Positions 16,396 through 25,676 of a stretch of DNA of 32,404 nucleotides are shown here, in pieces. The notes under the pieces were generated by a model that saw nothing but the letters and a program-made list of their open reading frames with translations, did no database searches and was not told the DNA's origin. Position 1 is the first letter of the stretch; each line of letters starts with the position of its first letter. Position numbers and translations under genes: made by a program. Where the stretch lies: contig CACJAU010000007.1 in the NCBI GenBank assembly GCA_902591415.1, positions 1 through 32,404 of the forward strand, written 5' to 3'. This stretch comes from an uncultured Pelagibacteraceae bacterium. Lineage in GTDB: Bacteria; Pseudomonadota; Alphaproteobacteria; Pelagibacterales; Pelagibacteraceae.

Positions 16396-16748
16396 GTTAC
16401 GATAAAAATAATATATTCGCAAAAATTCTTAGAGGAGAAATTCCTTACAAGAAAGTTTATGAAAACGATCATGTTTTAGCTTTTCATGACATTAATCCTC
16501 AAAAGAAAGTGCACGTATTAGTAATTCCAAAAGGTGAATATGTTGATCTAGATGATTTCAATAATAAAGCCTCTGATAAAGAGATTGTCGAATTAAATAA
16601 AGCCGTAACACATGTAGCAAACTTAATAGGCTCAAAAGATAAAGGTTATAGAGCTCTTACAAATATTGGTAGCGATGGAGGACAAGAAGTTCCCCATCTA
16701 CATTTTCATATTTTTGCAGGTGAAAAGATAGGAAAGATGGTAAGCTAA
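16392..16748 (+). CDS. hinT: HIT-family purine nucleoside phosphoramidase (HinT type)
   Basis: Histidine-triad protein of 118 residues of the HINT branch, which hydrolyses adenosine 5'-phosphoramidates and acyl-AMPs. IFAKILRGEIPYKKVYEND (about 8-26) is the N-terminal signature; LAFHDINPQKKVHVLVIPK follows; and the catalytic triad is HLHFHIFAG (about 104-112). ATG start overlapping hisE. The hisE-HIT adjacency is common in alphaproteobacteria, though HinT is not a histidine enzyme. Its stop overlaps the next start by one base. Confidence 0.95.
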   Translation: MSYDKNNIFAKILRGEIPYKKVYENDHVLAFHDINPQKKVHVLVIPKGEYVDLDDFNNKASDKEIVELNKAVTHVANLIGSKDKGYRALTNIGSDGGQEVPHLHFHIFAGEKIGKMVS

Positions 16749-17254
16749 TGATTTCAAAAGTAAAAAGATATTTTTTAGAAATAAAAGATTTTTCAAATAC
16801 TATCGATCTGAATCTTCCCGAAAATTATAAAATCATTTTAGATGATAAAAATGATTTTCAATTGAATAAATTTTTTTACAAACAAATAGGTCTAGATCAT
16901 TACTGGAGAGATAGGCTTCTTTGGTCTGATAAAGAATGGATTAAGTATGTATCAAATATAAATTTAGAAACTCATGTTTTAAAAAAAGGAGATGATCTCG
17001 TTGGTTATTATGAACAAGAATATCATCCAGGTTCTAACGAAATCGAATTAATAAATATGGGAGTTTTAAAAGAATTTAGAGGTTTAAAACTAGGATCTAC
17101 GCTTGTTAATCACGCTATTGCCAGCGCATCGAGAAAAAATCCAGGAAGAATGTGGGTTCACACTTGTAGTTTAGATCACAAACGCGCGTTGCAAAATTAT
17201 AAGTCGAAAGGTTTTGAAATATTTAAAGAAGAAGAAATCGATTTTGTAGCTTAA
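16748..17254 (+). CDS. GNAT-family N-acetyltransferase
   Basis: A protein of 168 residues with a GNAT acetyl-CoA-binding core in its second half. ELINMGVLKEFRGLKLGSTLVNHAI contains the R/Q-x-x-G-x-G/S loop (here RGLKLG) that grips the pyrophosphate of acetyl-CoA. HTCSLDHKRALQNYKSKGFEIF is the last helix-strand pair typical of the fold. The N-terminal 75 residues are not recognised. The substrate cannot be told; similar GNATs follow HIT genes in other alphaproteobacteria. ATG start overlapping the HIT stop by one base; the end overlaps the convergent lolA stop by four bases. It closes the his operon. Confidence 0.88.
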   Translation: MISKVKRYFLEIKDFSNTIDLNLPENYKIILDDKNDFQLNKFFYKQIGLDHYWRDRLLWSDKEWIKYVSNINLETHVLKKGDDLVGYYEQEYHPGSNEIELINMGVLKEFRGLKLGSTLVNHAIASASRKNPGRMWVHTCSLDHKRALQNYKSKGFEIFKEEEIDFVA

Positions 17255-17811
17255 TTCATCTCAGGGATTTTAAAAGTTCCTTTTTTAAAGACATCATTTT
17301 TAGCAACAATGTTCAAAGAGAAACTTATATTATTGTTATACTGGTCAATTATTTGCCAACCTTTTAAATCTAATGTTTTCTTTTCGAAGAAAACCGTTAT
17401 CTCGTTTTCATCAAAATAAATTAATTTTATAATTTGATCAGATAATTCCAACTTCCCAGATTTTACAATTTCTAGAAGTTTATCTTTATACAAAATATTT
17501 AGGAACGGAGATTTTGAAATAGGATAATAGTAGGTTTTATTATATCTCTTTTGCGTTATTGCTAATCTTTTCTTATTTATTATTAACTCTTTTTTTTTAT
17601 CATCAAAATAATCACATTTTAATTTACCAGGAAATTCTAAAAGACAACTCCCCTTTTCAGTTTTGTCATTTACCACTTGATCAAATGTAAATTCTAATGA
17701 GTTCAAATTTTTTAATTGAGCGACTATTTGATCTTTTTCATCTGCAGAAAGATTTACTGATAGTAAAATAAATATTATGAAAATTTTATAGAACTTCACG
17801 TTTACCAACAT
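17251..17811 (-). CDS. lolA: LolA-like outer-membrane lipoprotein carrier
   Basis: Periplasmic chaperone that carries lipoproteins from LolCDE to the outer membrane. The start at ATG 17811 gives 186 residues with a signal peptide (about 1-23, ending NLSA before DEKDQ, signal peptidase I type). The mature part has the LolA pattern FTFDQVVNDKTEKGSCLLEFPGKLKCDY with an unusual Cys pair, then LIINKKRLAI and YPISKSPFLNIL. An in-frame GTG at 17799 would give a cleaner short signal peptide and is an alternative; a TTG at 17829 is unlikely. The start lies inside the last codons of ftsK, and ftsK-lolA order is common in alphaproteobacteria. The protein is divergent, so the call rests partly on context. 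Confidence 0.85.
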   Translation of the reverse strand: MLVNVKFYKIFIIFILLSVNLSADEKDQIVAQLKNLNSLEFTFDQVVNDKTEKGSCLLEFPGKLKCDYFDDKKKELIINKKRLAITQKRYNKTYYYPISKSPFLNILYKDKLLEIVKSGKLELSDQIIKLIYFDENEITVFFEKKTLDLKGWQIIDQYNNNISFSLNIVAKNDVFKKGTFKIPEMN

Positions 17812-19882
17812 GATTTGCTTTACTGACAATACCTTTTTCTTCCATCATATCAATAATTCTAGCTGCTCTATTATAGCCAATTTGTAATTTTCTTTGTAAG
17901 AAACTGGTTGAAGCTTTTCCTTCTGACTTAATTATATCAACTGCTTGTGAGTACAGTTCGTCTTCATCGCCGTCTCCCTCTGCTGTAGAAGAAGTTTCAC
18001 TACTTGTATGTGCAGTTATTTCATCCATATAATCTGGCTCACCCTGCGCTCTAATGTAGTTTACAATTTTCTCTATTTCATTTTCTGAAACGAACGGACC
18101 ATGAATTCTAACAATTCTATTTGCTGATGACATGAATAGCATATCACCTTTACCTAATAACTGTTCTGCGCCCTGCTCTCCTAAAATTGTTCTACTATCT
18201 ATTTTAGAGCTCACTTGAAAAGAAACTCTTGTTGGAAAGTTTGCTTTAATCGTACCCGTGATGACATCAACACTTGGTCTTTGGGTCGCCATGATGATGT
18301 GTATTCCTGCAGCTCTTGCCATTTGTGATAATTTTTGAATGTAGTTTTCTATTTCTTTGCCAGCAACAAGCATTAAATCAGACATTTCATCAACTACTAC
18401 AACGATGTAAGGCATCTTTAATTTATGTTTAGCATTGTAACCATCGATGTTTCTCACTCCAACTTTGCTCATAAGTTTGTATCTGCTATTCATTTCTTTC
18501 ACTGTCCAAGCCAAAGCAGATGTTGCTTTTTTTGCATCAGTGATTACTGGAGTCAATAAATGAGGAATACCCTCGTAAGTAGATAACTCTAACATCTTAG
18601 GATCAATTAAAATAAACTTACAAAGATCAGGATTTAATTTGTAAAGTAATGAAACAATAATCGTATTAATACAAACTGACTTACCTGAACCTGTCGTACC
18701 AGCTATTAATAAGTGAGGCATTGACGTAAGATCTCCTACGATAGGCATGCCTGATATACTTTTTCCAAGAGCTATGGGCAATTTAATATCTTTCTTTTGA
18801 AACTTTTCGTAAGAGATAATTTCTCGAAGCGATACACTTTCTCTTGTATCGTTTGGTATCTCGATACCTACAGTATTTTTGCCAGGAATTACTGAAACCC
18901 TTGCTGATGTTGAACTAGTATTTCGGGCTAAATCTTCAGACAAATTTATTACTTTTGAAACTTTCACTCCAGGAGCTGGTTCAAACTCATATAAACTTAC
19001 AACTGGACCATTATTAATTGCTTTAATTTTCCCGTCAATACCAAAATCTAAAAGAATTTTTTCCATAAACTCACCATCAGGACGATTTTTATTTAATTCA
19101 GACGCATTTAACTTTGTAGAACTTTTATCTAAATAATCTATCACTGGCAGTTTATATTTTAACTTTAAACCAGTTGATGGTTTTTCTGATTGAGTTAAGT
19201 CATCAAAAGAAAATGATTGTTGTGGTCTTTCAATGATTTCATTCTTCTCCTCTGTAGGATTTGCTTCTAAATTTACGTCAGGAATAGTATTTTCTTTTCT
19301 TCTAAACAGTGAAGCAATTATAGAAAAAGTCCCAATAATTATTTTCTTTATATTCAAATCTGCTGAAAAAATAAAAAAAATTAAGGTAAGTAATAACAAA
19401 CCATAAGCTGAGTATGTATTATCAATATATGGAAACCATGTGCTTAAAATTTCGTAACCAATCTTTCCAACAAAACCCGAGTTACCATTATCGATAAGCC
19501 AGAATGAATTGTTAAAGGTAATATAAATAAAAATAGTACCTAAGATTAAATATGAAACAACCAAGAATAATTTTAATATTATTCTTTTGATTTCTTTTTG
19601 AATTATTAAGTTAATGCCCCAAAACAAAAAATTAGCTAAAATTAAAAACGAAACTAGACCAAAACTTTGTAAAAGAAAATCTGCTATACTACTTCCATAT
19701 ATCCCAAAGAAATTTTTAATTTCAAAGTCCCTATTACCATAGACAAAAGACGGGTCTTCTGGCGAATATGTGGTAAATGCTATTGCTAGTCCGATACTCG
19801 TTGAAATTAAGATTAATCCTATAAATTCAAAGGTTCGTTTTTTTAAAAAATTTGTTACACTATTAAAAAAGTTTGTATTCAT
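17786..19882 (-). CDS. ftsK: DNA translocase FtsK
   Basis: A septum-anchored DNA pump of 698 residues that clears chromosome ends and activates dimer resolution. There are four N-terminal membrane segments (about 19-38, 66-90, 101-122, 160-178), then a short linker (about 195-240, far shorter than in E. coli). The motor domain has Walker A GTTGSGKS (395-402) and Walker B VVVVDEM (494-500), plus MATQRPSVDVITG. The DNA-orienting gamma winged-helix domain covers about 640-698 (SFLQRKLQIGYNRAARIIDMMEEKGIVS). ATG start. It is divergent from the UbiH-like gene across 56 bases and overlaps lolA downstream. Together with parAB it makes this window a segregation hub. Confidence 0.97.
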   Translation of the reverse strand: MNTNFFNSVTNFLKKRTFEFIGLILISTSIGLAIAFTTYSPEDPSFVYGNRDFEIKNFFGIYGSSIADFLLQSFGLVSFLILANFLFWGINLIIQKEIKRIILKLFLVVSYLILGTIFIYITFNNSFWLIDNGNSGFVGKIGYEILSTWFPYIDNTYSAYGLLLLTLIFFIFSADLNIKKIIIGTFSIIASLFRRKENTIPDVNLEANPTEEKNEIIERPQQSFSFDDLTQSEKPSTGLKLKYKLPVIDYLDKSSTKLNASELNKNRPDGEFMEKILLDFGIDGKIKAINNGPVVSLYEFEPAPGVKVSKVINLSEDLARNTSSTSARVSVIPGKNTVGIEIPNDTRESVSLREIISYEKFQKKDIKLPIALGKSISGMPIVGDLTSMPHLLIAGTTGSGKSVCINTIIVSLLYKLNPDLCKFILIDPKMLELSTYEGIPHLLTPVITDAKKATSALAWTVKEMNSRYKLMSKVGVRNIDGYNAKHKLKMPYIVVVVDEMSDLMLVAGKEIENYIQKLSQMARAAGIHIIMATQRPSVDVITGTIKANFPTRVSFQVSSKIDSRTILGEQGAEQLLGKGDMLFMSSANRIVRIHGPFVSENEIEKIVNYIRAQGEPDYMDEITAHTSSETSSTAEGDGDEDELYSQAVDIIKSEGKASTSFLQRKLQIGYNRAARIIDMMEEKGIVSKANHVGKREVL

Positions 19883-19938
19883 ATCGAATCGTTTTACGTA
19901 CTTTTTACCATTTTTATGAAAGTGAGAAAAATTTTAAT

Positions 19939-21036
19939 ATGAAAAAACAGAGAATTTGCATAGTTGGAGACGGTCTTTCAGGTTTAATGGCTGCTTTAGC
20001 ATTAAACAAATTAGTAGGTTTGGAAGTCGACTTAATATCTAGAAAAAATAAGCATTCTAAAGATAAAAGAACAACAGCTATTTCTGCCTCTAATTATGAG
20101 TTTTTAAACAAACTCATAGATAAACTAGATAAAAAGTTATTTTGGCCTTCCAAAAAGATTGATCTTTTCTACGAAACAAAAGATCAGAACATGAATTTCT
20201 TAAATTTTAATGAAGAAAGCAAAAATCTTATGTACGTCTTTGAGAACGACAAAATCAAACAAATTCTAATAAAAGAAATTAAGAAGAAAAAAATCAAAAC
20301 TCTTCAAAAAAATATTAATGAATTAAAAGATTTGAATGGTTACGATATGAAATTATTATGTTTAGGCAGATCATCAAAAATCTATCAAAGTATAGTTGAT
20401 AAAAGATCATTAAATAAAGATTACAAAGAAATCGCTATTACAGGGTATGTAAAACATAATTTAAAAAATTTAAATACTGCTCAATATTTTTTAAAAGAAG
20501 GGCCACTAGCAATACTTCCTTTTTCAAAAAATAATTTTTCATTTGTGTGGAGCGTAAATAAAGATTTTCCGACAAAAGATATTAACTCCATTGTTAAATC
20601 TAAAATTTCTAAAGTTTTAAAAACAAATAAAATACAGATTTCAAATCAGCAATCTTATCCGCTGATTCTAAATTTAAAAAGAACCTATTATAAAAATGAT
20701 ATTCTTATTCTAGGTGAGGGATTGCACACTGTTCATCCCGTAGCAGGTCAAGGTTTTAATCTCGTATTAAGAGACATTAATAAATTACAAAAGATTTTTA
20801 AATATTACACAGAATTAGGCATGTCTTTAAAAAGCACTCCTGCCCTTGAAGAATTTACAAGTAATAGAAAATCCGAGAATATTATTACTGGTATAGGAAT
20901 TGATCTAACTCATAACTTCTTTAAACCAAATAAATTATTAAATCCATTTAAAGAAACAATTTTGAAAAATATTTCGAAAAATGATACTCTTAAAAAAATA
21001 AGCAAATTTATTTCTAATCAAGGTTTATCAATTTAA
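19939..21036 (+). CDS. Divergent UbiH/COQ6-family FAD monooxygenase-like protein
   Basis: A flavoprotein of 365 residues resembling the hydroxylases of the ubiquinone ring (UbiH, UbiF, UbiL, COQ6). The N-terminal dinucleotide motif ICIVGDGLSGLMAALAL is at residues 6-22, and DKRTTAISASNYEFL (42-56) matches the family D-x-R-x-x-A-L-S segment. EGPLAILPF is at about 187-195. GEGLHTVHPVAGQGFNLVLRDINKL (259-283) matches GDAAH-x-x-x-P-x-x-GQG-x-N. Two FAD-site motifs differ from the family: GD is GE (259-260), and the usual GADG-x-x-S is CLGRSS (141-146). Start chosen at ATG 19939, right before the conserved strand; the frame extends upstream to 19873 over the ftsK start. mnmE follows after four bases. 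Confidence 0.85.
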   Translation: MKKQRICIVGDGLSGLMAALALNKLVGLEVDLISRKNKHSKDKRTTAISASNYEFLNKLIDKLDKKLFWPSKKIDLFYETKDQNMNFLNFNEESKNLMYVFENDKIKQILIKEIKKKKIKTLQKNINELKDLNGYDMKLLCLGRSSKIYQSIVDKRSLNKDYKEIAITGYVKHNLKNLNTAQYFLKEGPLAILPFSKNNFSFVWSVNKDFPTKDINSIVKSKISKVLKTNKIQISNQQSYPLILNLKRTYYKNDILILGEGLHTVHPVAGQGFNLVLRDINKLQKIFKYYTELGMSLKSTPALEEFTSNRKSENIITGIGIDLTHNFFKPNKLLNPFKETILKNISKNDTLKKISKFISNQGLSI

Positions 21037-21040
21037 TTCA

Positions 21041-22369
21041 ATGAATATTTATGCGCTTTCATCAGGCAGAGGTCCGTCAGGAATAGCCATCGTAAGAGTA
21101 TCAGGCAAAGATACTCTTAAAGTATGTAAGAATTTAACGAAATTAAAAGAAATCAATACTAATGAGGTCAATTACTGTAAATTTTATGACCCTAAAAACA
21201 ATAAAATAATAGACCCGGAGGCTTTATTATTGTGGTTTCCCGGGCCTAATAGCTATACTGGTGACGATCTAGCCGAGTTTCAGGTCCATGGAAGTAATGC
21301 TGTTATCAATGCTTTATTGAAGGCTCTATCAGAACAAGAAAATTGTAGATTAGCTGAACCTGGAGAATTTACAAAAATAGCTTTTCAAAATAATAAAATT
21401 GATCTTTTAAAAGCTGAAAGTATAGGTGATTTAATCCATGCTGAAACAGAGCTTCAAAGAAACCAAGCTGTAAAATTAGTTCAAGGTAATGCTTCAAATT
21501 ATTATAATGATTTGAGAGAAAAATTAGTAAAGTCTCTGGCTTTTATAGAGGCCAAAATAGACTTTGCTGAGGAAGATTTACCTGAAAAAGTTTTAAAAGA
21601 TGCTCACAATTCAATTAAAGAAATTCATTCAGAAATATCTAAAATTATTGAAGATAATAAAGTTGGAGAAAAAATTAGGAATGGGTTTAGAGTTTCAATC
21701 ACAGGAGAAGTAAACGCAGGTAAATCATCGTTGTTGAACTTGCTTTCAAAAAGGGAAGTGGCAATTGTTTCTGATGAAGCCGGCACAACAAGAGATGTTA
21801 TAGAAACCTATTTAAATTTAGATGGCTATCCTGTAATTTTAGCTGATACCGCTGGTATAAGAGAAGCTAAAAACGAAGTTGAAAAAAAAGGTATTTCTTT
21901 AGCTCTAGGAAAATCAAAAGAAGCAGATTTAAATATTGTAGTAATAGATAATTCATCTAATAAAATTAATAAAGAAATACAGAGTATAATTAATAAAGAT
22001 ACTATAGTTCTTTTAAATAAATCAGATGTTTCAGATAAGCACAATCATAAATTTGATGTTGATACTGTTTTAGTTTCAGTAAAAAATAATAAAAATATCG
22101 ATAAATTGATAAATTTAGTTAAAGCGAAGCTAAGTAAAAAATTCACATCAAATAATAGTGCTTTAATAACAAGAGAAAGGCATAGAATTAAGCTTAATGA
22201 ATGTCTTAAAGAGATAGATAAGTTTCTTAAGAAAGATCCAACAAAAGACCTTGAACTTGCTGCAGAAGACCTAAGAATGGCTACACGACATCTTGGAAGT
22301 ATTGTCGGTAAGGTTGATGTCGAGGAAATCCTTGGATCTATATTTAAAGACTTTTGTATAGGTAAATAA
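21041..22369 (+). CDS. mnmE: tRNA modification GTPase MnmE (TrmE)
   Basis: With MnmG it builds the carboxymethylaminomethyl group on U34 of tRNAs reading NNA/NNG codons. It has 442 residues: N-terminal formyl-THF-binding domain (about 1-118, YALSSGRGPSGIAIVRVSG, SYTGDDLAEFQVHG), a helical domain split around the GTPase insert, and the G domain from about 215. The P-loop is GEVNAGKS (222-229), G2 is EAGTTRD, G3 is DTAG (269-272) and G4 is NKSD. The C-terminal CIGK carries the conserved Cys. ATG start. It is followed by mnmG after 42 bases, as in most bacteria. Confidence 0.97.
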   Translation: MNIYALSSGRGPSGIAIVRVSGKDTLKVCKNLTKLKEINTNEVNYCKFYDPKNNKIIDPEALLLWFPGPNSYTGDDLAEFQVHGSNAVINALLKALSEQENCRLAEPGEFTKIAFQNNKIDLLKAESIGDLIHAETELQRNQAVKLVQGNASNYYNDLREKLVKSLAFIEAKIDFAEEDLPEKVLKDAHNSIKEIHSEISKIIEDNKVGEKIRNGFRVSITGEVNAGKSSLLNLLSKREVAIVSDEAGTTRDVIETYLNLDGYPVILADTAGIREAKNEVEKKGISLALGKSKEADLNIVVIDNSSNKINKEIQSIINKDTIVLLNKSDVSDKHNHKFDVDTVLVSVKNNKNIDKLINLVKAKLSKKFTSNNSALITRERHRIKLNECLKEIDKFLKKDPTKDLELAAEDLRMATRHLGSIVGKVDVEEILGSIFKDFCIGK

Positions 22370-22411
22370 AATACCTCTTGTATTCCTAATATACCGCGTT
22401 ACATTCGTCTT

Positions 22412-24280
22412 ATGACTAAACAAAGCTATGATGTTGTAGTAATAGGGGGTGGACATGCCGGATGTGAAGCAGCAGCAGCATCCGCTAGAATGGGCGTAAA
22501 TACAGCCCTTTTTACACATAAAATAGAGACTATTGGTGAGATGTCTTGCAACCCTGCTATCGGTGGACTTGGAAAAGGGCATCTTGTAAGAGAAATAGAT
22601 GCTTTAGATGGTGTAATGGGCGTTGTAGCCGATAAATCAGGTATTCAATTTAGATTATTAAATAGAAGTAGAGGTCCAGCGGTTCAGGGACCACGTACTC
22701 AGTCAGATAGAGTTCTTTACAAAGAGCATATGCAAAAAATTTTACTAAATTACAAGAATTTAGAGGTAGTGGCAGATCCTGTTGTTAAATTTTTATTTGA
22801 GGGTGATAAAGTTATAGGTTTTGTATGTCAAAGTGGAAATGAAGTGAGAACTAAAGAGCTAATCTTAACTACTGGCACTTTCCTTAACGGATTAATACAT
22901 ATAGGTGAAACTCAAATACCGGCGGGTAGGTACGATGAGAAACCATCTACAGGTTTAAGTGAACAATTAGCAAAATTTGAAATGCAAATAGGAAGATTAA
23001 AGACAGGAACACCACCAAGACTAGATGGTAGTACAATTAACTATGATGATTTGGAAATGCAACCAGCTGATGATGTCCATTACTATTTTTCTTTTCTCAC
23101 AAACAAAATTGACAACAAACAAATCAAATGTGGGATGACTTATACTAATAACGAAGTTCACAAAATTATTGGTGATAATATTTCTCGAAGCGCAATGTAT
23201 TCTGGAAACATTAAAGGTGTAGGACCACGATATTGTCCTTCTATTGAAGATAAAATTGTAAAATTTAAAGAGAAACATCAACATCAAATATTTCTTGAAC
23301 CCGAAGGATTAAAGGACAATACTATTTACCCAAATGGTATATCGACTTCACTTCCAGAGGAGATTCAGCTTAAAATATTGGCTAAAATCAAGGGTTTAGA
23401 GCATGTTAAGATGAAGAGGGCTGGTTATGCAATTGAATACGATTACGTTGATCCGAGAGAGCTTAACGCTACGTTAGAAACTAAAAAAATTAAATCATTA
23501 TTTCTTGCAGGACAAATTAACGGTACTACTGGTTATGAGGAAGCAGCTGCACAAGGTTTGATAGCTGGAATTAACGCTGCTTTGAAAATTAAAAATAAAT
23601 CCGAATTCGTTTTAGATAGATCAACTTCTTACATCGGTGTCATGATTGATGACCTGATAACAAAAGGTGTTACGGAACCTTATCGAATGTTTACATCTAG
23701 AGCAGAATATAGATTAACTTTAAGAGCTGATAACGCAGATCAGAGACTAACAGATCTTGCCATAAATTTGGGCGTAGTAGGATCTGAAAGAATAAAAATA
23801 TTCTCTGAGAAGAAAAAAAATATTTCTTCACTTAATAATTTTTTAGAATCGAAATTCCTTACTCCAAATGAAGCAAAAAAATATGATATTAAAATTGCAA
23901 TGGATGGAGTTAAAAGATCATGTTTGGAAGTTATGGGCCAACGAAAAGTTAATATGGCAAAAATAAGGCAGATATTTACTGACATACCTGTATTTTCTGA
24001 CTCAATAGAAAAGCAGGTTGTAACAGATGCTCATTACATGGGTTATTTGAAGAGACAAGAGCGAGATATTAAATCTTTTAAAAAAGATGAGTCAGTTATC
24101 ATACCGAATGATTTAAATTATGAAAATTTAAGCGGATTGTCTAATGAGGTCAAGTCCAAGCTTATTTCTATTAGGCCTAAAACGTTAGGACAGGCTATAA
24201 GAATAGACGGTATTACCCCTGCAGCTGTAATAATCTTATTATCTCATATTAAAAAGCTTAAATTAAAAGCTTCTGCTTAA
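22412..24280 (+). CDS. mnmG: tRNA U34 modification enzyme MnmG (GidA)
   Basis: FAD/NADH-dependent partner of MnmE. It has 622 residues, normal for the long MnmG form. The FAD motif [14 protein letters not shown] (8-21) is followed by [40 protein letters not shown] (family signature) and [38 protein letters not shown] is the second FAD segment. The C-terminal helical domain that contacts MnmE and tRNA is complete. ATG start; its TAA shares one base with the rsmG ATG, so the two are coupled. The gidA-gidB-parA-parB order is ancestral near bacterial origins. Confidence 0.98.
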   Translation: MTKQSYDVVVIGGGHAGCEAAAASARMGVNTALFTHKIETIGEMSCNPAIGGLGKGHLVREIDALDGVMGVVADKSGIQFRLLNRSRGPAVQGPRTQSDRVLYKEHMQKILLNYKNLEVVADPVVKFLFEGDKVIGFVCQSGNEVRTKELILTTGTFLNGLIHIGETQIPAGRYDEKPSTGLSEQLAKFEMQIGRLKTGTPPRLDGSTINYDDLEMQPADDVHYYFSFLTNKIDNKQIKCGMTYTNNEVHKIIGDNISRSAMYSGNIKGVGPRYCPSIEDKIVKFKEKHQHQIFLEPEGLKDNTIYPNGISTSLPEEIQLKILAKIKGLEHVKMKRAGYAIEYDYVDPRELNATLETKKIKSLFLAGQINGTTGYEEAAAQGLIAGINAALKIKNKSEFVLDRSTSYIGVMIDDLITKGVTEPYRMFTSRAEYRLTLRADNADQRLTDLAINLGVVGSERIKIFSEKKKNISSLNNFLESKFLTPNEAKKYDIKIAMDGVKRSCLEVMGQRKVNMAKIRQIFTDIPVFSDSIEKQVVTDAHYMGYLKRQERDIKSFKKDESVIIPNDLNYENLSGLSNEVKSKLISIRPKTLGQAIRIDGITPAAVIILLSHIKKLKLKASA

Positions 24281-24894
24281 TGCAGAATAATGAAGTTATA
24301 AATATCCTACAGAATCATCTTAATTTTAACTCGAAAACCATATCTGAGATTAAAATATTCATAGATGAATTGCTCAAGGCAAATAGAAAGCATAATTTTA
24401 TCTCTAAAAGTACAGAGAATGTAATTTGGCATAGACATATCCTTGATTCGGCTCAACTTGTAAAATTTATTGACTTCTCTAAAGGCTCTTTGTCAGACTT
24501 AGGCTCAGGAGCTGGTTTTCCTGGCTTGATTTTAGCTTTATTTAGCAAAAATAAGCACTTTCACGTGAAATTGTATGAAAAGTCACCAGTTAAAAGGGCT
24601 TTTTTACAAGTTATAAGTGATAGGTTATCTTTAAAAACTGAAATACGTGGTAATATTTATGATGATTTTATAGATTCAGATTACATAGTGTGTAGAGCTT
24701 TTAAAAAATTAGAGTCAGTAATACAAGTTTCACGTGAAATCGCTAAAAACTCACATAAATTAATAATTTTAAAAGGTCAAAACGCACATGAAGATTTAAA
24801 AAAAGCTTTAAATAAAGAAAAATACGATTATAAACTTGAAAATAGTATAACAAATGATGACTCTAAAATAATTATAGTCGATTTTAAAAAATGA
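24280..24894 (+). CDS. rsmG: 16S rRNA m7G527 methyltransferase RsmG (GidB)
   Basis: SAM-dependent methyltransferase of 204 residues acting on the 530 loop of 16S rRNA. HNFISKSTENVIWHRHILDSAQL (about 38-60) is the family N-terminal signature, and LSDLGSGAGFPGLILAL (about 71-87) is the SAM-binding glycine loop. VKLYEKSPVKRAFL and VCRAFKKLESV follow, and IILKGQN is the late strand. The coding sequence contains two parS palindromes, listed separately. ATG start overlapping mnmG by one base; the stop overlaps the parA ATG by four bases. Confidence 0.96.
   Translation: MQNNEVINILQNHLNFNSKTISEIKIFIDELLKANRKHNFISKSTENVIWHRHILDSAQLVKFIDFSKGSLSDLGSGAGFPGLILALFSKNKHFHVKLYEKSPVKRAFLQVISDRLSLKTEIRGNIYDDFIDSDYIVCRAFKKLESVIQVSREIAKNSHKLIILKGQNAHEDLKKALNKEKYDYKLENSITNDDSKIIIVDFKK
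24559..24570. promoter_or_regulatory. parS centromere site 1
   Basis: TTTCACGTGAAA, the complete 12-bp core of the bacterial parS consensus TGTTTCACGTGAAACA, lies inside rsmG. Neither outer base pair of the 16-mer matches. ParB loads here as a CTP-dependent clamp. In the rsmG frame it reads TTT-CAC-GTG-AAA. Confidence 0.85.
24728..24739. promoter_or_regulatory. parS centromere site 2
   Basis: A second perfect TTTCACGTGAAA core, 169 bp centre to centre from site 1 and about 150 bases before parA. One of the four outer consensus bases (the 5' G) also matches. Here the palindrome is shifted by one base against the codons (GTT-TCA-CGT-GAA-A), unlike site 1. Confidence 0.87.
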
Positions 24895-25676
24895 CGACAA
24901 CAATTTCGGTGATTAATCAAAAGGGCGGAGTAGGGAAAACTACAACGGTAATAAATTTAGCTGCTTCACTGTCCATTATGGGTCAAACAAATCTTGTTGT
25001 CGATCTAGATCCACAAGGAAACGCTACAACAGGGTTTGGCAAAAGTAATAGTGATGAAGATAAAAATATTTATAATTTATTGATCAAAAAAATCAGTCTT
25101 AAGCAGTCAATACAAAAAACTAATATACAAAATTTAGATATCGTAGGATCACATGTAAATTTATCTGGTTTAGAAGTTGAGACTGCAAGTGACTCGAAGA
25201 GAGCTTTTTTGTTGAAAGAAATTTTATTATCCGAAAAAACTGGTTTATTAAAAAAATATGATAACATATTTATAGACTGTCCTCCTTCCTTGAGCTTGCT
25301 TACTATTATGTCTTTAGTAGCCTCTGACGAGTTATTGGTTCCTTTGCAGACTGAATTCTTTGCTTTGGAAGGAATTACACAATTAGTTAAAACAATTGAT
25401 AGAATAAAAGAAAATTTAAATCCTTCACTTTCAATTAGAGGAATATTGCTAACTATGTTTGATAAAAGAAATAAACTTTCTTCTGAAGTAGACAAGGAAG
25501 CAAGAAATTATTTTAAGGACAAAGTTTACAAAACCGTTATCCAAAGAAATGTAAGACTATCAGAAGCCCCATCACATGGTTTGCCTTGTGTAATTTATGA
25601 TAAAAGTTGTGTTGGAAGTAAGTCTTATTTTAAATTAGCAGAAGAATTTAAAAATAAAGTAGAGAGTGCCGCATGA
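24891..25676 (+). CDS. parA: Chromosome-partitioning ATPase ParA (Soj)
   Basis: Deviant-Walker ATPase of 261 residues whose DNA-bound gradient pulls ParB-parS complexes apart. The motif KGGVGKTT is at residues 11-18, with the signature Lys 11; DLDPQGNATTGFG is at about 39-51; and FIDCPPSLSLLT is the A'/Walker B region. VPLQTEFFALEGI and the C-terminal RLSEAPSHGLPCVIYD complete the chromosomal type I pattern. There is no N-terminal HTH, as expected for the short chromosomal form. ATG start, coupled to rsmG and to parB by 4-base overlaps. Confidence 0.97.
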   Translation: MTTTISVINQKGGVGKTTTVINLAASLSIMGQTNLVVDLDPQGNATTGFGKSNSDEDKNIYNLLIKKISLKQSIQKTNIQNLDIVGSHVNLSGLEVETASDSKRAFLLKEILLSEKTGLLKKYDNIFIDCPPSLSLLTIMSLVASDELLVPLQTEFFALEGITQLVKTIDRIKENLNPSLSIRGILLTMFDKRNKLSSEVDKEARNYFKDKVYKTVIQRNVRLSEAPSHGLPCVIYDKSCVGSKSYFKLAEEFKNKVESAA

